From positions 434,001 to 498,000 of the forward strand of contig JAACJK010000169.1 of assembly GCA_013368325.1 (NCBI GenBank): 64,000 nt of DNA, written 5' to 3'. The translations under genes were made by a program, and so were the position numbers. Source of the stretch: Ephemerocybe angulata (taxonomy: Eukaryota; Basidiomycota; Agaricomycetes; Agaricales; Psathyrellaceae). Below, one piece after another: positions 26,500 to 36,039 of this stretch. The notes under the pieces were generated by a model. That model made no database searches and was not told the origin of the DNA. It saw only the letters and a program-made list of their open reading frames with translations. The number at the start of each line of letters is the position of its first letter. Within the stretch, counting starts at the first letter, position 1.

Positions 26500-26885
26500 T
26501 TATTCCGAATCCTAAGCGCGAGTCACTCCGCCAACGGAGCGATGCAACTGAAGGAAATGAAACCGATTGAACATGTATAGTATACCTACGAAATCCTCGA
26601 CAATGGCATGTGTGCTGTTGCGTAACCTAAACTAACCTTCGTCTCTTCATCGGTCGATTCTTTTATCGGGTTCGCAGTCAGACAGAGGTAAACTCGGCTC
26701 TTTGGCGAGTAGAAATTGCCGCTTTACATTGCTGGCGCACGCATGCCTGGGTACTTCCTCGTCTCTTTCGTGTCGTCCTCCGATGTGTCGGTCTCGCGGT
26801 TCACGTTGCCCATCACTGCAAGGTCGCTGGTCTTTGCTTGGTGTAGTACTCCTATTGGAGGAGCGGCTGATCCGTGTGGATGGAG
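26500..26885. pseudogene. truncated remnant of an SOD-GNV unit
   Basis: Positions 26520-26625 match the DNA just after the SOD stop codons of the other units (GAACATGTATAGTATACCTA, then the GTTGCGTAACCTAA region). Positions 26870-26640 on the minus strand match GNV exon 2 (GVLHQAK..DLA, SEDDTKETRKYPGMR) but stop early after MRAPAM, before the basic LRRLFQR helix. The SOD exons and GNV exon 1 are absent. Orientation agrees with the units at 36.5-54 kb. Confidence 0.75.
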
Positions 26886-26929
26886 ATCAGACGAATATGT
26901 GAACTGGACTCCTACTTAGTAGTAGCCAT

Positions 26930-28540
26930 CTACCGAATGCGAATGAAGCATGGCGACGTGCGGCTGTTGAGGGTTTGTGTAGAGGGGGATGTGATTTATA
27001 CATGACTGCTTTCAACCGCAATCCCTCTTGCGATGTATTTAACATCCTTGCGCCTAAGCAGCGACTAAGACAGCAGGTTAGGTAACCCGTCCAGGTCGCG
27101 ACAAAGCAAGTCTATTAGTAATACCCGACTGATTTGATATGACGTACGTCCGGGTCCTGGAGCCTTGGAATTGAGGTTATCTACCTACCACAGCCTACAT
27201 GCGCCTACAAGGATCACCATGAGGCGCGATGTAGCGGGACTGCATTGGCTGCAGCGCTTAGGCCTGGCGGCAGTCCCGGACGCGGAGAAGCCGAATTCTG
27301 AGCTTGTTCACATGGACGCCCCTTCGCGCCGTAAATCATAATGTCGCCTTGGTGCAGCCTTCTCAAAGGAGACTGATAAGATGTAACAACCTGCAGCGTG
27401 ACTCGTGAACCCATGAAACCAGTCAAATGCCGATAATTCATCCTGGCTGTTCCGCAGGCGACTATTAAACCTAAGTCGACGTGAAGTACCAGTAAGGATG
27501 AAAGAAACCAAGAATCTGTCTTAGGCGGAGTTTGCTTACCCTGGTGAGGCGCGCGCTTAACAGTCAGCAATCGGACGCTCGAGGCCAGATAGATGCCTCT
27601 TTGCGATGGGTTCTCTGGAGCGCACTGGCCGCGCGTGTCAAGGCCGCAAAGCAGGAGAAGCAGCCAGACGAGGCTCGGCGAGCACGCGTCCAATTGCGCA
27701 TATGTGATCACAGTGATATTCCAGGAGGTATCGATCGATCCATAGTTTGAGATCCAGGCACGAGGCCTGAGCACTACTTATGCCGGCGCTCGGCATCGTG
27801 ACAGCATCACCGTGGCATCACAGCCCCGCCGTGGAATGGTACCGAACCGGGCGCAGATGCCGATGGTGGCATCAACGTGGCCGGCCCCGCTCCCACATCG
27901 CCTTTCCTCCCCTGTTCCCTCCTGTTTGGTGGATACCTGGGGTCTATGTAGACTATGTAGATACTTCATTTCATATAGTAGGGGGTATAATGGCTCATGG
28001 AATCTGAGTGGCAGTTATCTGCCATAGGTTACTACAGGGGTGGCACAAAGGTCGCAGTGTATGTACATACTACGCACAGTAGCCAGGACTATGCGCGTAT
28101 ATGTTACATGTAGGATGGTTACCAATATCGAGAATATGGGCTGGACAATATCTGTGTGAATGCGCGAACGCCAAAGTGATTCTCGGCGCTGGCTGTTATC
28201 CGGCGCTTAATTTGCTATTAGCGGCGGCGCCTGCCTCGATTGGCCTATCTCAACGATCGAACCACGGGAGCTCGTAAAATTCTACACAAAGGCGAAGAAC
28301 GTTACCATCTGCCAGATATACATTCTCATACCATGGATCGAACTGTGACTCTTGGTGTGAAAGCATTCGGTACGCAAGTCCTCGCTAGGTAGGCTTCCCT
28401 AATGAGGACTGCACCGGAGCACAAGTCCATCGAGATCGAATCAGATCTGGTGAGCAAAGGTCACATTCGATCGTACAGTACGAGCACTCCATCCCCAATA
28501 TGTGTTGACCGCGAGAAGTAGATCTGTAGATCTCGTGGGT
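26930..28540. other. no recognisable gene
   Basis: The longest open frame (27214-27774, minus) has no recognisable domain and shifting composition. Nothing else is supported. Confidence 0.5.
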
Positions 28541-28544
28541 CCTG

Positions 28545-29088
28545 ATGTCCACTGCAAAACACTTTATGAACGCCTCGTCCCCTTCCCCATCCACCGCATG
28601 TCCTCTTCCCTCACCATTCACTGCAATGCAAGATAGAAGCAATCCTACCTACATCTCAGAACCGCCACAGCGCCCCACTGGCGCAGAGCACGGCGTACCA
28701 AACCCACGCGCAGCACAGCACATCATCGTCGTCCGCTCGACGTCATACCACTTCCACCAGGCGGGGAACGTAAACATCGGCGCGAATAACGGTGAGTTCT
28801 ACGTTCTATCCTGCCTGCCCTTTGCCTTAACACTATACTAATGACCAATCACTTTCCCCACCAGGATTATTGTACCAAACTCAAGTCGACGATCCGCGAG
28901 GGAACATCAGTCGCGATCAGGACGCCCTGCGCGGTCCGTGTATTTCGGAGGAAAGGCGAAACGGTCCAGGGAGGCCGGGTCCACGGATCCGCGTGATGCT
29001 CAGGCGCTTCCTGCAGCGAATTTCTACTCGCCAGATGATGAACGAGCAAGGCTCACCCCCGTTCTGTCCAACCAAGGTTCAAGAATGA
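28545..29088 (+). CDS. GNV family protein A
   Basis: Exons 28545-28791 and 28865-29088 (73 nt intron, GTGAGT...CCAG, phase 1) give 156 residues. Family layout: a variable Pro/Ser-rich N-terminus; a hydrophobic strand (HIIVVRSTSYHFHQ); the core motif GNVNIGANNG at residues 74-83; the intron, exactly after the motif; then GLLYQTQVDD, GNISRDQDAL and a basic helix (IRVMLRRFLQR) near the C-terminus. No signal peptide or known domain. The gene faces the intact SOD gene tail to tail with 136 bp between stop codons, the same arrangement as in all repeated units. The core resembles RHIM/HET-s-type amyloid motifs; function is unknown. Confidence 0.75.
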
Positions 29089-29224
29089 AGAACACCCGAG
29101 GTTAGGTTACGCAACGGCAGACATGACATTGTCAACGTTTTTGTAGGTATACTATACATGCTTGCTTAGTTTCACTTCCTTCATGTTCTTCTCGCTAGCG
29201 CATCGCTCCGATGGTCAATCGCGT

Positions 29225-30003
29225 CTAGAGCTTGGAGTTCCCGGAAGCCTCGACGAGGCGGGCCTCAGCCTCCTCGAAGTTGATGACATTCCAGATGGCG
29301 TTGAGGTACTACAATCCCAATCGCATTAGCAAACATAATCAGCAGAAACTCGAGTCAAAAATACGCACGTCAGGCTTAACGTTCAAATACTGCAAGTAGA
29401 ACGCATGCTCCCAGATATCGACACCAATGATGGGAACAAGGCTAAGGAGGGGATCCTGGTTGGGCGTAGTCGCGATCTCAAGACGCTTAGTCTGAGTGTT
29501 GTACCCGAGCCAGCCCCAGCCGCTGCCCTGGATGCCAAGGGTCGCGGTGTTGAACTCCTTCTTGAGCGCGTCGAGCGAGCCCCAGACCTGCTCGATGGCG
29601 GACTTGAGCGGGCCGTCCTTGAGGACGCCGCCGTTGCCCTTGCCAGCAGCCGCAGAGGGCGCGAGGTTCTTCCAGAAGAGGGAGTGGTTAATGTGGCCTG
29701 GGCGGGAGATTAGATTAGATCAGATGTGGATGGATAGGGGCGGGCGATGACGCGGCCGGCGAGATGTGATCTGATAGCGGGTGGCGAACGAGAGTACTCA
29801 CCTCCGCCGTTGAACTTGAGCGCGGCCTGGAGGGCGATGCGCTCCTTGGGCGTGGACGCCTTGCTGTACGCGGCCTCGGCGGCGTTGAGGGCGTTGACGT
29901 AGGTCTGGTGGTGCTTGGTGTGGTGCAGGGTCATGATCTGCTCGTTGATGTAGGGCTCGAGCGCATTGTAGGCGTAGGGAAGGGGAGGGAGAGTGTTGGA
30001 CAT
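29225..30003 (-). CDS. superoxide dismutase, Mn/Fe family (intact parent copy)
   Basis: Exons 30003-29802, 29697-29369 and 29308-29225 with introns of 104 and 60 nt give 204 residues. It converts superoxide to oxygen and peroxide. Metal-ligand segments are all present: His27 in [16 protein letters not shown], the [11 protein letters not shown] segment, and [12 protein letters not shown] with Asp and His. GSGWGWLGY fits the Mn type. No mitochondrial presequence is evident in front of SNTLPPLPY, so a cytosolic form is likely, though an upstream start in the same open frame cannot be fully excluded. This is the only undamaged SOD in the window; seven broken copies lie at 36.5-54.4 kb in the opposite orientation. 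The first intron has repeated CTAATC branch-like words. Confidence 0.93.
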
Positions 30004-30009
30004 TGTGTT

Positions 30010-30450
30010 TTCTGCTGGGCGGGTTAGCAGGGTAGGAGGCAGGAGGGATGGGGACGTACGGTGGTGGTGGTGGTTAAGAAGAAAGGAGGAAGGCGCGAGC
30101 CTGATGCGATATGTTATCGGCTGACCAAGGCGATTCGATTGCACAACGAGGATGATGTCATCAATCACGCTTCCGCGCTTCGACGCGTTTCTCGGCGCGT
30201 CCATTAAGAAAACATGCAGCATGGATAGAGATTGTTATGCGTATAAATGGATTGACATGGGTTGGATAGAAACGTGGAGGCAGAAGATGCGGTGAAGTGA
30301 TATGCATACCATCTAATCGAAGTGTCCGTGATGCTAGGTTTATGATACTGAGCTGAAAATGCAATAACGAGGTCGTGAATTTAGCCCCATTCTATCAATC
30401 TTTTTGGAATTGAGGGTGCCCTAGAGAATGGCCCAGCCGCCCAGTGGTCG
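30010..30450. other. SOD 5' flank
   Basis: Intergenic DNA between the SOD start and the far end of the interrupted GNV gene. A GT-rich (GGTGGTGGTGGTGG) run near 30060 is in the SOD leader. No gene seen. Confidence 0.5.
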
Positions 30451-30659
30451 CCTACCCTCTACCTCGCGCCTCGAAGCGAGGCCGCTGCTGTCGCGCCCGC
30501 TCGACTCGATCGCCGTTGGAAGAGCCTCCCGATGACCTTCCAGAATGTCGACGTCCCTTGACTTCGAGCTTCCTGTCCATAATCACCCGCAAGTGTGTGC
30601 GTGCTGGACGGCACACCGCCTTGGTATACCTCGCCTATACACGTGGACGAGACGATCGT

Positions 30660-30883
30660 TGGAGTCGTCCAAACCTCCAGGCGCGTGTCTAGGTGAGCAG
30701 GCTCGGGATCTCGTCGAGCAGATGGAGGGGGAAGGCAAGGCTTGTTGTCTATTCTCGGCGCGCTGGCGTCGTCTACATGGCGTCGTCTACATCGGTAAGT
30801 GATCCCATCAGCATCTAATCTAATCTCAGTCCGTGTCTAGGTACGAGGAGGAGAGGTGGCGAGTGCCCACAGGCACTGCCACA
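30660..30883 (-). repeat. 3' LTR of the 2.2 kb element
   Basis: Pairs with 32636-32859 over 224 bp. On the plus strand it contains a GTAAGT...TCTAG segment with CTAATCTAATC inside, which looks like a small intron; whether it is used is unknown. Confidence 0.85.
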
Positions 30884-30896
30884 TGTGCCCACCCCC

Positions 30897-32270
30897 CTAG
30901 TAGCAACGCCCTCGTTGCGTCCGCGAACTCGTTCCCCAATCATGGGCTGTCGGAAGTCGCTCGCTCGCAACGGGGCACCGGTGCATGCACGAGCAAATGA
31001 GCATAGGGAAGTGGTCTGGGCGTCGGATTCGGTCGTACTCTCGGGCGCGTCGATAATTCCTCTGGGTGCGGGATGAATGCTGGCGCGGGGTACGTCGAGC
31101 ACGTCCATTTCGGTGGTGGATGCTCGTCCAAGGGTCGGGGCGTAAGGGGCTGCGTAAACCGGAGAGATCGCGAATGTAGGCAGGTGTCGATGGCTTCTCC
31201 GCTGTGTCATTGAACATGGGTTCTTGCGTATCATTCGTGTCACCGGCCCAATCGATAGGCGAGTTGATCTCGGCTGGTAGGCGAAGTGGTGGAAGAGGCG
31301 AAGCTGGTGATGGAGGCCGGGGTTGGTGGAAAACCGCCGGGGTTGTCAGTTCTGGAACTCGATGACACACGCTGGCGTCAGTCTGCGTAGCGGCTTCTAC
31401 TGAGGAATCCCGTAGATTAGTCGCTTCGGCGGAATGGAGTGGGTGTACTGCTGTGTCGTCGGAGTCGTCGGTCTGAGTCGCCATTTCGAAGGATGCCGGG
31501 GTGGGTTCGCGTTCGTCGTCAGTCTGGGTTCCCATCTCCGAAGAGATATGTAGCGCGAGAGTCGCCGGGGATGGACCTGAAGCTGGGTCTGGTTCTGCGA
31601 CGAGAGCCTTACGTGCACGTTCCTCGAGGATGCCAGATTGCTTTCCCCTTAGGAACGACATCTCTTCGAACATCTGGAGTCGCCGCTCATGTTTGCTGAT
31701 GTCCTTGAGTCTCCCTTTCGCTTCCTGGATGACGACGGTGAGCTCTGGCGGTATCTCGTTCGGGAAGTGCTCGGTGAGCGAGGCGCAGAGCTCGGTGATG
31801 GAGGGACTCGGGTCGACGAATGGAGAGGGAAGCGACGGAAGGCCAGGCGATTCGGGGTTCGGCGTCCAGAGGGCTCGTTCGGCTGCTACTCCCATGGCGT
31901 ACGCGGCGTCGTGAGTGGAATCGAAGCGTCGCTCGCAGCTCTCCATGAAGGTCGACACGGCTTGACCCATCTCCTGGAATCTCGCAGCCATTCTCCGCTC
32001 TCCAATCTCGAAGCCTAGTCGAACGCCGTGCTTCAGTGCTTCAGCGGCCAGCGGGTCGTCGAGCGACAGAGTCGCGCTATATTCTTTGAGCGAAGCGATG
32101 AGTTCGGCTGCTGGATCGAGGGGCGTCTTGGCGGGGGTCTCGGTGTGAGTCTCGGTGGGGGTTTCTGGTACCGGAGGAGCGTCGATAGGTGCTTCAGAGG
32201 CGTCGGTTTCTGTCAATTTTGCCAAGGCCTTGTTGGCGCGCTGTCGCGCGCGCTTCCCGGGTGCAGGCAT
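30897..32270 (-). CDS. gag-like ORF of the 2.2 kb LTR element
   Basis: A single exon of 457 residues fills the element and ends at the polypurine tract. The N-terminus is basic (PGKRARQRANKALAKL), followed by a Pro/Thr/Glu stretch, a helical domain (about 50-230) and a Pro-rich, Arg-rich tail. Three copies of a TQTD motif appear (MGTQTDDE, MATQTDDS, AATQTDAS), which match the TQT core bound by dynein light chain LC8. There is no CCHC zinc knuckle and no enzymatic motif. A structural gag-type role is inferred from position; a captured host gene is the alternative. Confidence 0.6.
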   Translation of the reverse strand: MPAPGKRARQRANKALAKLTETDASEAPIDAPPVPETPTETHTETPAKTPLDPAAELIASLKEYSATLSLDDPLAAEALKHGVRLGFEIGERRMAARFQEMGQAVSTFMESCERRFDSTHDAAYAMGVAAERALWTPNPESPGLPSLPSPFVDPSPSITELCASLTEHFPNEIPPELTVVIQEAKGRLKDISKHERRLQMFEEMSFLRGKQSGILEERARKALVAEPDPASGPSPATLALHISSEMGTQTDDEREPTPASFEMATQTDDSDDTAVHPLHSAEATNLRDSSVEAATQTDASVCHRVPELTTPAVFHQPRPPSPASPLPPLRLPAEINSPIDWAGDTNDTQEPMFNDTAEKPSTPAYIRDLSGLRSPLRPDPWTSIHHRNGRARRTPRQHSSRTQRNYRRAREYDRIRRPDHFPMLICSCMHRCPVASERLPTAHDWGTSSRTQRGRCY

Positions 32271-32635
32271 CGTATCAGAAGAAAATCGGTGGTCTATCGG
32301 GGTGTGGAATTAGGTGTTCGGTATTCTGTAGTCGCTGTATTCGCCCGGTTCGCTGTATTCGCTGTATTCGCTGTTTGTTCGCTGTATTCGCTGTATTCGC
32401 TGTATTCACTGTGGTCGCTTGTTGAGTCGGTTGTATTTAGAGGTTGGCCTCCTAATATTGCTTCGAATATGCAAAATGTCGGTTTGGTGAGGCCTCGTAG
32501 TTCCCTTCTGTGTCCTGGTAAAGCCTCAGGTGTCGACGAAGTAGCTCAGGAGCTGGGGAACACGTGTGTCGAAGAAGCAGGTAGAACGTATGCTGGCCGA
32601 TCGGAACGCCGTCGAATCACACTCTCATCACCAGA

Positions 32636-32859
32636 TGGAGTCGTCCAAACCTCCAGGCGCGTGTCTAGGTGAGCAGGCTCGGGATCTCGTCGAGCAGATG
32701 GAGGGGGAAGGCAAGGCTTGTTGTCTATTCTCGGCGCGCTGGCGTCGTCTACATGGCGTCGTCTACATCGGTAAGTGATCCCATCAGCATCTAATCTAAT
32801 CTCAGTCCGTGTCTAGGTACGAGGAGGAGAGGTGGCGAGTGCCCACAGGCACTGCCACA
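32636..32859 (-). repeat. 5' LTR of the 2.2 kb element
   Basis: 224 bp, TG...CA, matching 30660-30883; followed on the minus strand by the tRNA primer-like site. Flanked at 32860 by the target duplication TCGT and GNV intron sequence. Confidence 0.85.
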
Positions 32860-33359
32860 TCGTCAACACTGGAGGTATGGACGAGTGTGGTGACAGGTGT
32901 ACTGACCGTGGTTTGTTCCCATGTTGACGTTCTATGCTCGGTGGACGTGGTGCGTCGAATGCGAGGGCGGGGGTATGAGGATAATGATGGGCAGGCCTGT
33001 GCTGCGCTCGATGTTGATGACCTGCCCTTGGGGTACGAAGGCAGCAGCGCCATTGTACGTATGGGTATGGCGATGATGATGCTTTCCCGTCGTGTTATGT
33101 TCGACATAGTCTGATCCTCGACGTATGAGGGGAGCAGAGGGGCGAGACGATGAGGAAGGGTGGATGGCGGAGTCGTCGAGGTCTTGTGGGTGGAGAGACC
33201 ATGGATTGGACGTCAACCAGTCAAGGTCGGATGTGGCTGTATCCCACGTGGTCTCCATAGTGGGGGGGATTCGCTGTTGTAGCCATGAATGGAGTCATTT
33301 TCTTATGTATGGGAGGGTATACTGGCATAGTGGGGGCATCTGGAGCTCTCAACATTGCT

Positions 33360-34045
33360 GGGGGATGAGCCTTATATTCAACCCCCAGGGGTACAGCCTT
33401 ACACTTCTTTACAGCAGATTACAGCCTTTCACACCATTTCACAGCGTTCTCTGCGGATTCTGACACAGCCTTACACTGCATGGCCTTCTCCTGGATTGAG
33501 AGAGGTGCGGTTGCTGGAGCGCACCAAGTTTCGAAGAGATGCATGTTCTTCTAGAGTTCCAAGCGTTCCAAGGCTTGTCTCCGCCCATCGAGTCCCTATA
33601 CGACGAGCCAAAATTTACGAGCGTCGTCTTGTATGCTACTCATAATAGTGAACTGATGCAACTGCGCTGCGTGTCGCAGTGTCGTCTTCTCAATTTAGGC
33701 GCCCGCGTGTGATGGAGTTACAGCCCATCACCAACACCCTTACACGCTTTTCACAGCTGCTTACAGCCTTTCACACTCGTTTCACAGACCGATATGCGAA
33801 TTTTGACACAGCCATACACTGCATGGCCTTCTCTCCTAGATTGAGTGTACCAGATGTCGAGGAAATGGGCGTTTTCTGTGAATGCCAAGCGTTCTAGGGC
33901 TTGTCTGGGCCCATCTAGCCTATACGCAGATCCATGACCTGCAAGAATGTCGAGTTTTATGTCTCTGATAATAGCGCACCGTGCATCGAATCAGTTCCAC
34001 CGCGTGCCGTAGGGTCGCCTTCTCTATTTAGGCGCCGGCGTCTCC
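33360..34045. repeat. tandem pair of about 340 bp repeats
   Basis: The block at 33375-33705 (TACAGCC..TTTCACA words, then TTGACACAGCC-type text, TGCATGGCCTTCTC, GCGTTCCAAGGCTTGTCT, AATTTAGGCGCC) recurs degenerately at 33718-34045 with the same order of landmarks. No coding frame is shared, so it is non-coding duplicated DNA. Confidence 0.7.
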
Positions 34046-34259
34046 CCAGGCAAGCTCCGCTCTTTTTCAATATGTTACCTGTAATATGGGTCGTGCAGAG
34101 TGTAAATAGATCAATATTTTTAGTTGTTGGGGTAGGTAGGTAGGCATGAGGGCGTTGAGGCCCCACTCCGGAACTACCAGTGAGAGAGAAAGAGAGAGAG
34201 GTATGCTTCATAGTGTTCGCTTGTGGTGTCGCCGTGTCTGGATGTTACCTAGGCTTTGG

Positions 34260-34456
34260 TGTCAGGATGTGACAGAGGTTATGGCGGCGACGAGAGCTGA
34301 CCGAGGAAACAGAGCTGACCGAAGAAGGGGGTGGACGTCGTGGACAAACGAGTTCAAGTTGTGTCGGCGCTCGAGAGCGCCGAAAGTAGCTAGATTACAT
34401 AATATAAACCTAACCCTACGTGAGCTCTACCCCCGCCGAACGCACAAACTCTGACA
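34260..34456 (-). repeat. 3' LTR of the gag-only element
   Basis: 197 bp and, compared by eye, identical to 35719-35915. Contains the palindrome-like CGGCGCTCGAGAGCGCCG. Confidence 0.92.
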
Positions 34457-34544
34457 CCCCCACCCGAGAGGAAGGGGGTAAGCGAACGAGAAAGGAAAAA
34501 ACAAACACAAGAAAGAATCAATCTCCCCCACCCAATCCAAACTC

Positions 34545-35609
34545 CTACTTCTTCTTCGTCTTCGGCTGAGACTTGCTGAGGTGATCGCGAAGTTCTTCTG
34601 AGATGAAGACCGTGGAAGAGGGCTCGTCGACGGAGGCCATGTTGGCCCGGACATTCATGCTATGCTGAATCGGGTCATAGTGCCAATCGTCATCGGACTC
34701 CGCGTCAGACTCCATGTGGACGAGCTTGGCATCCTCCTTCCCAGCGGCGCGAGCGCGACGAGCCTTGCGGGCATCCTGGATGATCTTGTCCTTCACCTTC
34801 TGTGGCATGTCGATGATGCACTTTGTCGAACGATGGCCAGGCCGCCCACAACGGTGGCAGGCATCACCACCTCGAGTGTTTCCCCAGTCGTAGTCAGAAC
34901 CAGCATCGTCGTCAGAGCTGTCACCCGCCCTGCGACGATACCCGTCCTTTCCCTTCCGCACGTAGAAGGCAGTCTCTCCCCCACCGTCCTTCAGCTTCCC
35001 GTCACGGTAGAAGTCGTCCAAGACCTTCTTGATGGTCTCGAGGGATGGGTCGGTCGACTGGGTGATGAGCGACGCACGAACAACGTCGAAGGAGGGGTGG
35101 AGGTGCATGAGAATGGAATCAGTGATGTCGACAGAAGGAGGCTTGTGGCCAAGGTCAGAGAGGGAGGCATGGGCATTGATGATGTCGTTGATATAGTCCA
35201 TGACAGGCTTGGAGGGATCGTGGATGGGGTTGTAGAGTCGACGCTTCAGCTCGAAGCGGAGGGCACGAGAGTCCCGGACGAAAGCCTGCTTGAGTGACTC
35301 CCAGACCTGGGCTGCGGTCTGACGAGGAACGGCAGAGAACGGCTTGATGTGATTGGTACGAATGGCGTTGGATGCGATGGTCTTGTAGATTGTCGCAATG
35401 ACCTCCTTGTCGGTAGCCAGCCAGGGAGCGTAGAGGCTGGACTCAGTGGCCTGATTGGGAGCGACGAGCGTACCATCCAAATGCCCCATGAACGACGAGC
35501 ACATCACGAACGTCATCTCCACCTCCCGGATCCAAGCACCATAGTTGTCTTCAGTGAGGCGGTTCTGCGGATCGAACGTCTTGAGCGCGGTGAATATAGA
35601 GTCGGACAT
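34545..35609 (-). CDS. Gag polyprotein, Copia/UBN2 type
   Basis: One exon of 354 residues. Residues 1-200 match the layout of Copia-type Gag (LTEDNYGAWIREVEMTF near residue 18, then AAQVWESLKQAF and LKRRLYNPIHDP). A CCHC zinc knuckle for RNA binding is complete at Cys251, Cys254, His259 and Cys264 (CHRCGRPGHRSTKC). An acidic linker precedes it and a Lys-rich end follows. The frame stops with no protease, integrase or RT domain behind it. Intact frame, paired LTRs without visible differences and intact knuckle suggest recent activity with enzymes supplied by another Copia element. Confidence 0.92.
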   Translation of the reverse strand: MSDSIFTALKTFDPQNRLTEDNYGAWIREVEMTFVMCSSFMGHLDGTLVAPNQATESSLYAPWLATDKEVIATIYKTIASNAIRTNHIKPFSAVPRQTAAQVWESLKQAFVRDSRALRFELKRRLYNPIHDPSKPVMDYINDIINAHASLSDLGHKPPSVDITDSILMHLHPSFDVVRASLITQSTDPSLETIKKVLDDFYRDGKLKDGGGETAFYVRKGKDGYRRRAGDSSDDDAGSDYDWGNTRGGDACHRCGRPGHRSTKCIIDMPQKVKDKIIQDARKARRARAAGKEDAKLVHMESDAESDDDWHYDPIQHSMNVRANMASVDEPSSTVFISEELRDHLSKSQPKTKKK

Positions 35610-35718
35610 GTCGTGGTGATTGAGTGGTGATTGGTGGATTGATCAGATAAGAAAATTGACGAAAGAAGAAAAGCGATGGATGTTTTGTGAATGCGCGGAT
35701 AGCGCGGGGCTCATAACT

Positions 35719-35915
35719 TGTCAGGATGTGACAGAGGTTATGGCGGCGACGAGAGCTGACCGAGGAAACAGAGCTGACCGAAGAAGGGGGTGGACGTCGT
35801 GGACAAACGAGTTCAAGTTGTGTCGGCGCTCGAGAGCGCCGAAAGTAGCTAGATTACATAATATAAACCTAACCCTACGTGAGCTCTACCCCCGCCGAAC
35901 GCACAAACTCTGACA
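35719..35915 (-). repeat. 5' LTR of the gag-only element
   Basis: 197 bp partner of 34260-34456, followed at 35916 by the TTTGG target duplication and then DNA shared with the 47.1 kb unit. Confidence 0.92.
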
Positions 35916-36039
35916 TTTGGATGTGTAGCAGTTGAGGGACAGGTCAGGATGGACTTACTTGGCGGTGACCATCACACCACTGAATATTTAACACTTCTGG
36001 CGAGTGGCTTTTTCGGCTTTGGCGGTGTGGGGGGCATAC

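Larger units (their letters stand above)
30660..32859 (-). mobile_element. non-autonomous LTR retrotransposon with one ORF
   Basis: Direct repeats of 224 bp (30660-30883 and 32636-32859) start TG and end CA. The host sequence TCGT flanks both sides as a target duplication. Read on the minus strand, the 5' LTR is followed after two bases by TGGTGATGAGAGTGTGATTC, which fits a primer site complementary to a tRNA 3' end (CCA). An AGGGGGGTGGG purine tract precedes the 3' LTR. The only long frame is 30897-32270; no protease, reverse transcriptase, RNase H or integrase is present, so the element must borrow enzymes. By eye the LTRs look identical, implying a young insertion. It sits in the intron of GNV member H1. 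Confidence 0.85.
30459..33258 (-). pseudogene. GNV family member H1, split by an LTR element
   Basis: Exon 1 (33258-32907) carries the second-clade N-terminus DLDWLTSNPWSLH, QGQVINIER and PIIILIPPPSHSTHHVHRA. The core then reads A-stop-NVNMGTNHG: the first Gly of the motif is a TAG (near 32933). The usual phase-1 donor (GTCAGT) follows. The intron is interrupted at 32860 by a 2.2 kb LTR element and resumes at 30659. Exon 2 starts at 30634 with GEVYQGG but runs into a stop; the expected basic C-terminus (STFWKVIGRLFQRR) is present in another frame, ending at 30459-30461. Nonsense, insertion and frameshift together mark a pseudogene. Removing the element leaves an intron of about 70 nt, as in the relatives. 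Confidence 0.75.
34260..35915 (-). mobile_element. gag-only Copia-type LTR retrotransposon
   Basis: Two 197 bp LTRs (34260-34456 and 35719-35915) begin TGTCAG and end CTGACA. The 5 bp host sequence TTTGG is duplicated on both sides. The internal part is only about 1.26 kb and encodes just Gag (34545-35609, minus). In minus orientation the primer site right after the 5' LTR, read on the plus strand as GCGCGGGGCTCATAAC, matches the anticodon arm of initiator tRNA-Met, the half-tRNA priming seen in Drosophila copia and Ty5. A GGGTGGGGG tract precedes the 3' LTR. No pol genes remain, making it a TR-GAG-like element. A paralogous unit at 47.1 kb shows the empty site. Confidence 0.93.

Noticed and set aside
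27214..27774. 186-codon minus-strand frame
   Set aside because: No Met context, no domain, uneven residue use; probably chance.
29710..30222. N-terminal extension of the intact SOD as a mitochondrial presequence
   Set aside because: The frame is open upstream of the ATG at 30003, but the added residues (poly-His, Pro-rich, no amphipathic Arg helix next to the mature start) do not look like a presequence, and SNTLPPLPY at the start fits cytosolic MnSODs.
34662..35297. 211-codon plus-strand frame inside the gag-only element
   Set aside because: It is antisense to Gag, which has a recognised domain and a complete zinc knuckle; the plus-strand frame has no family feature.
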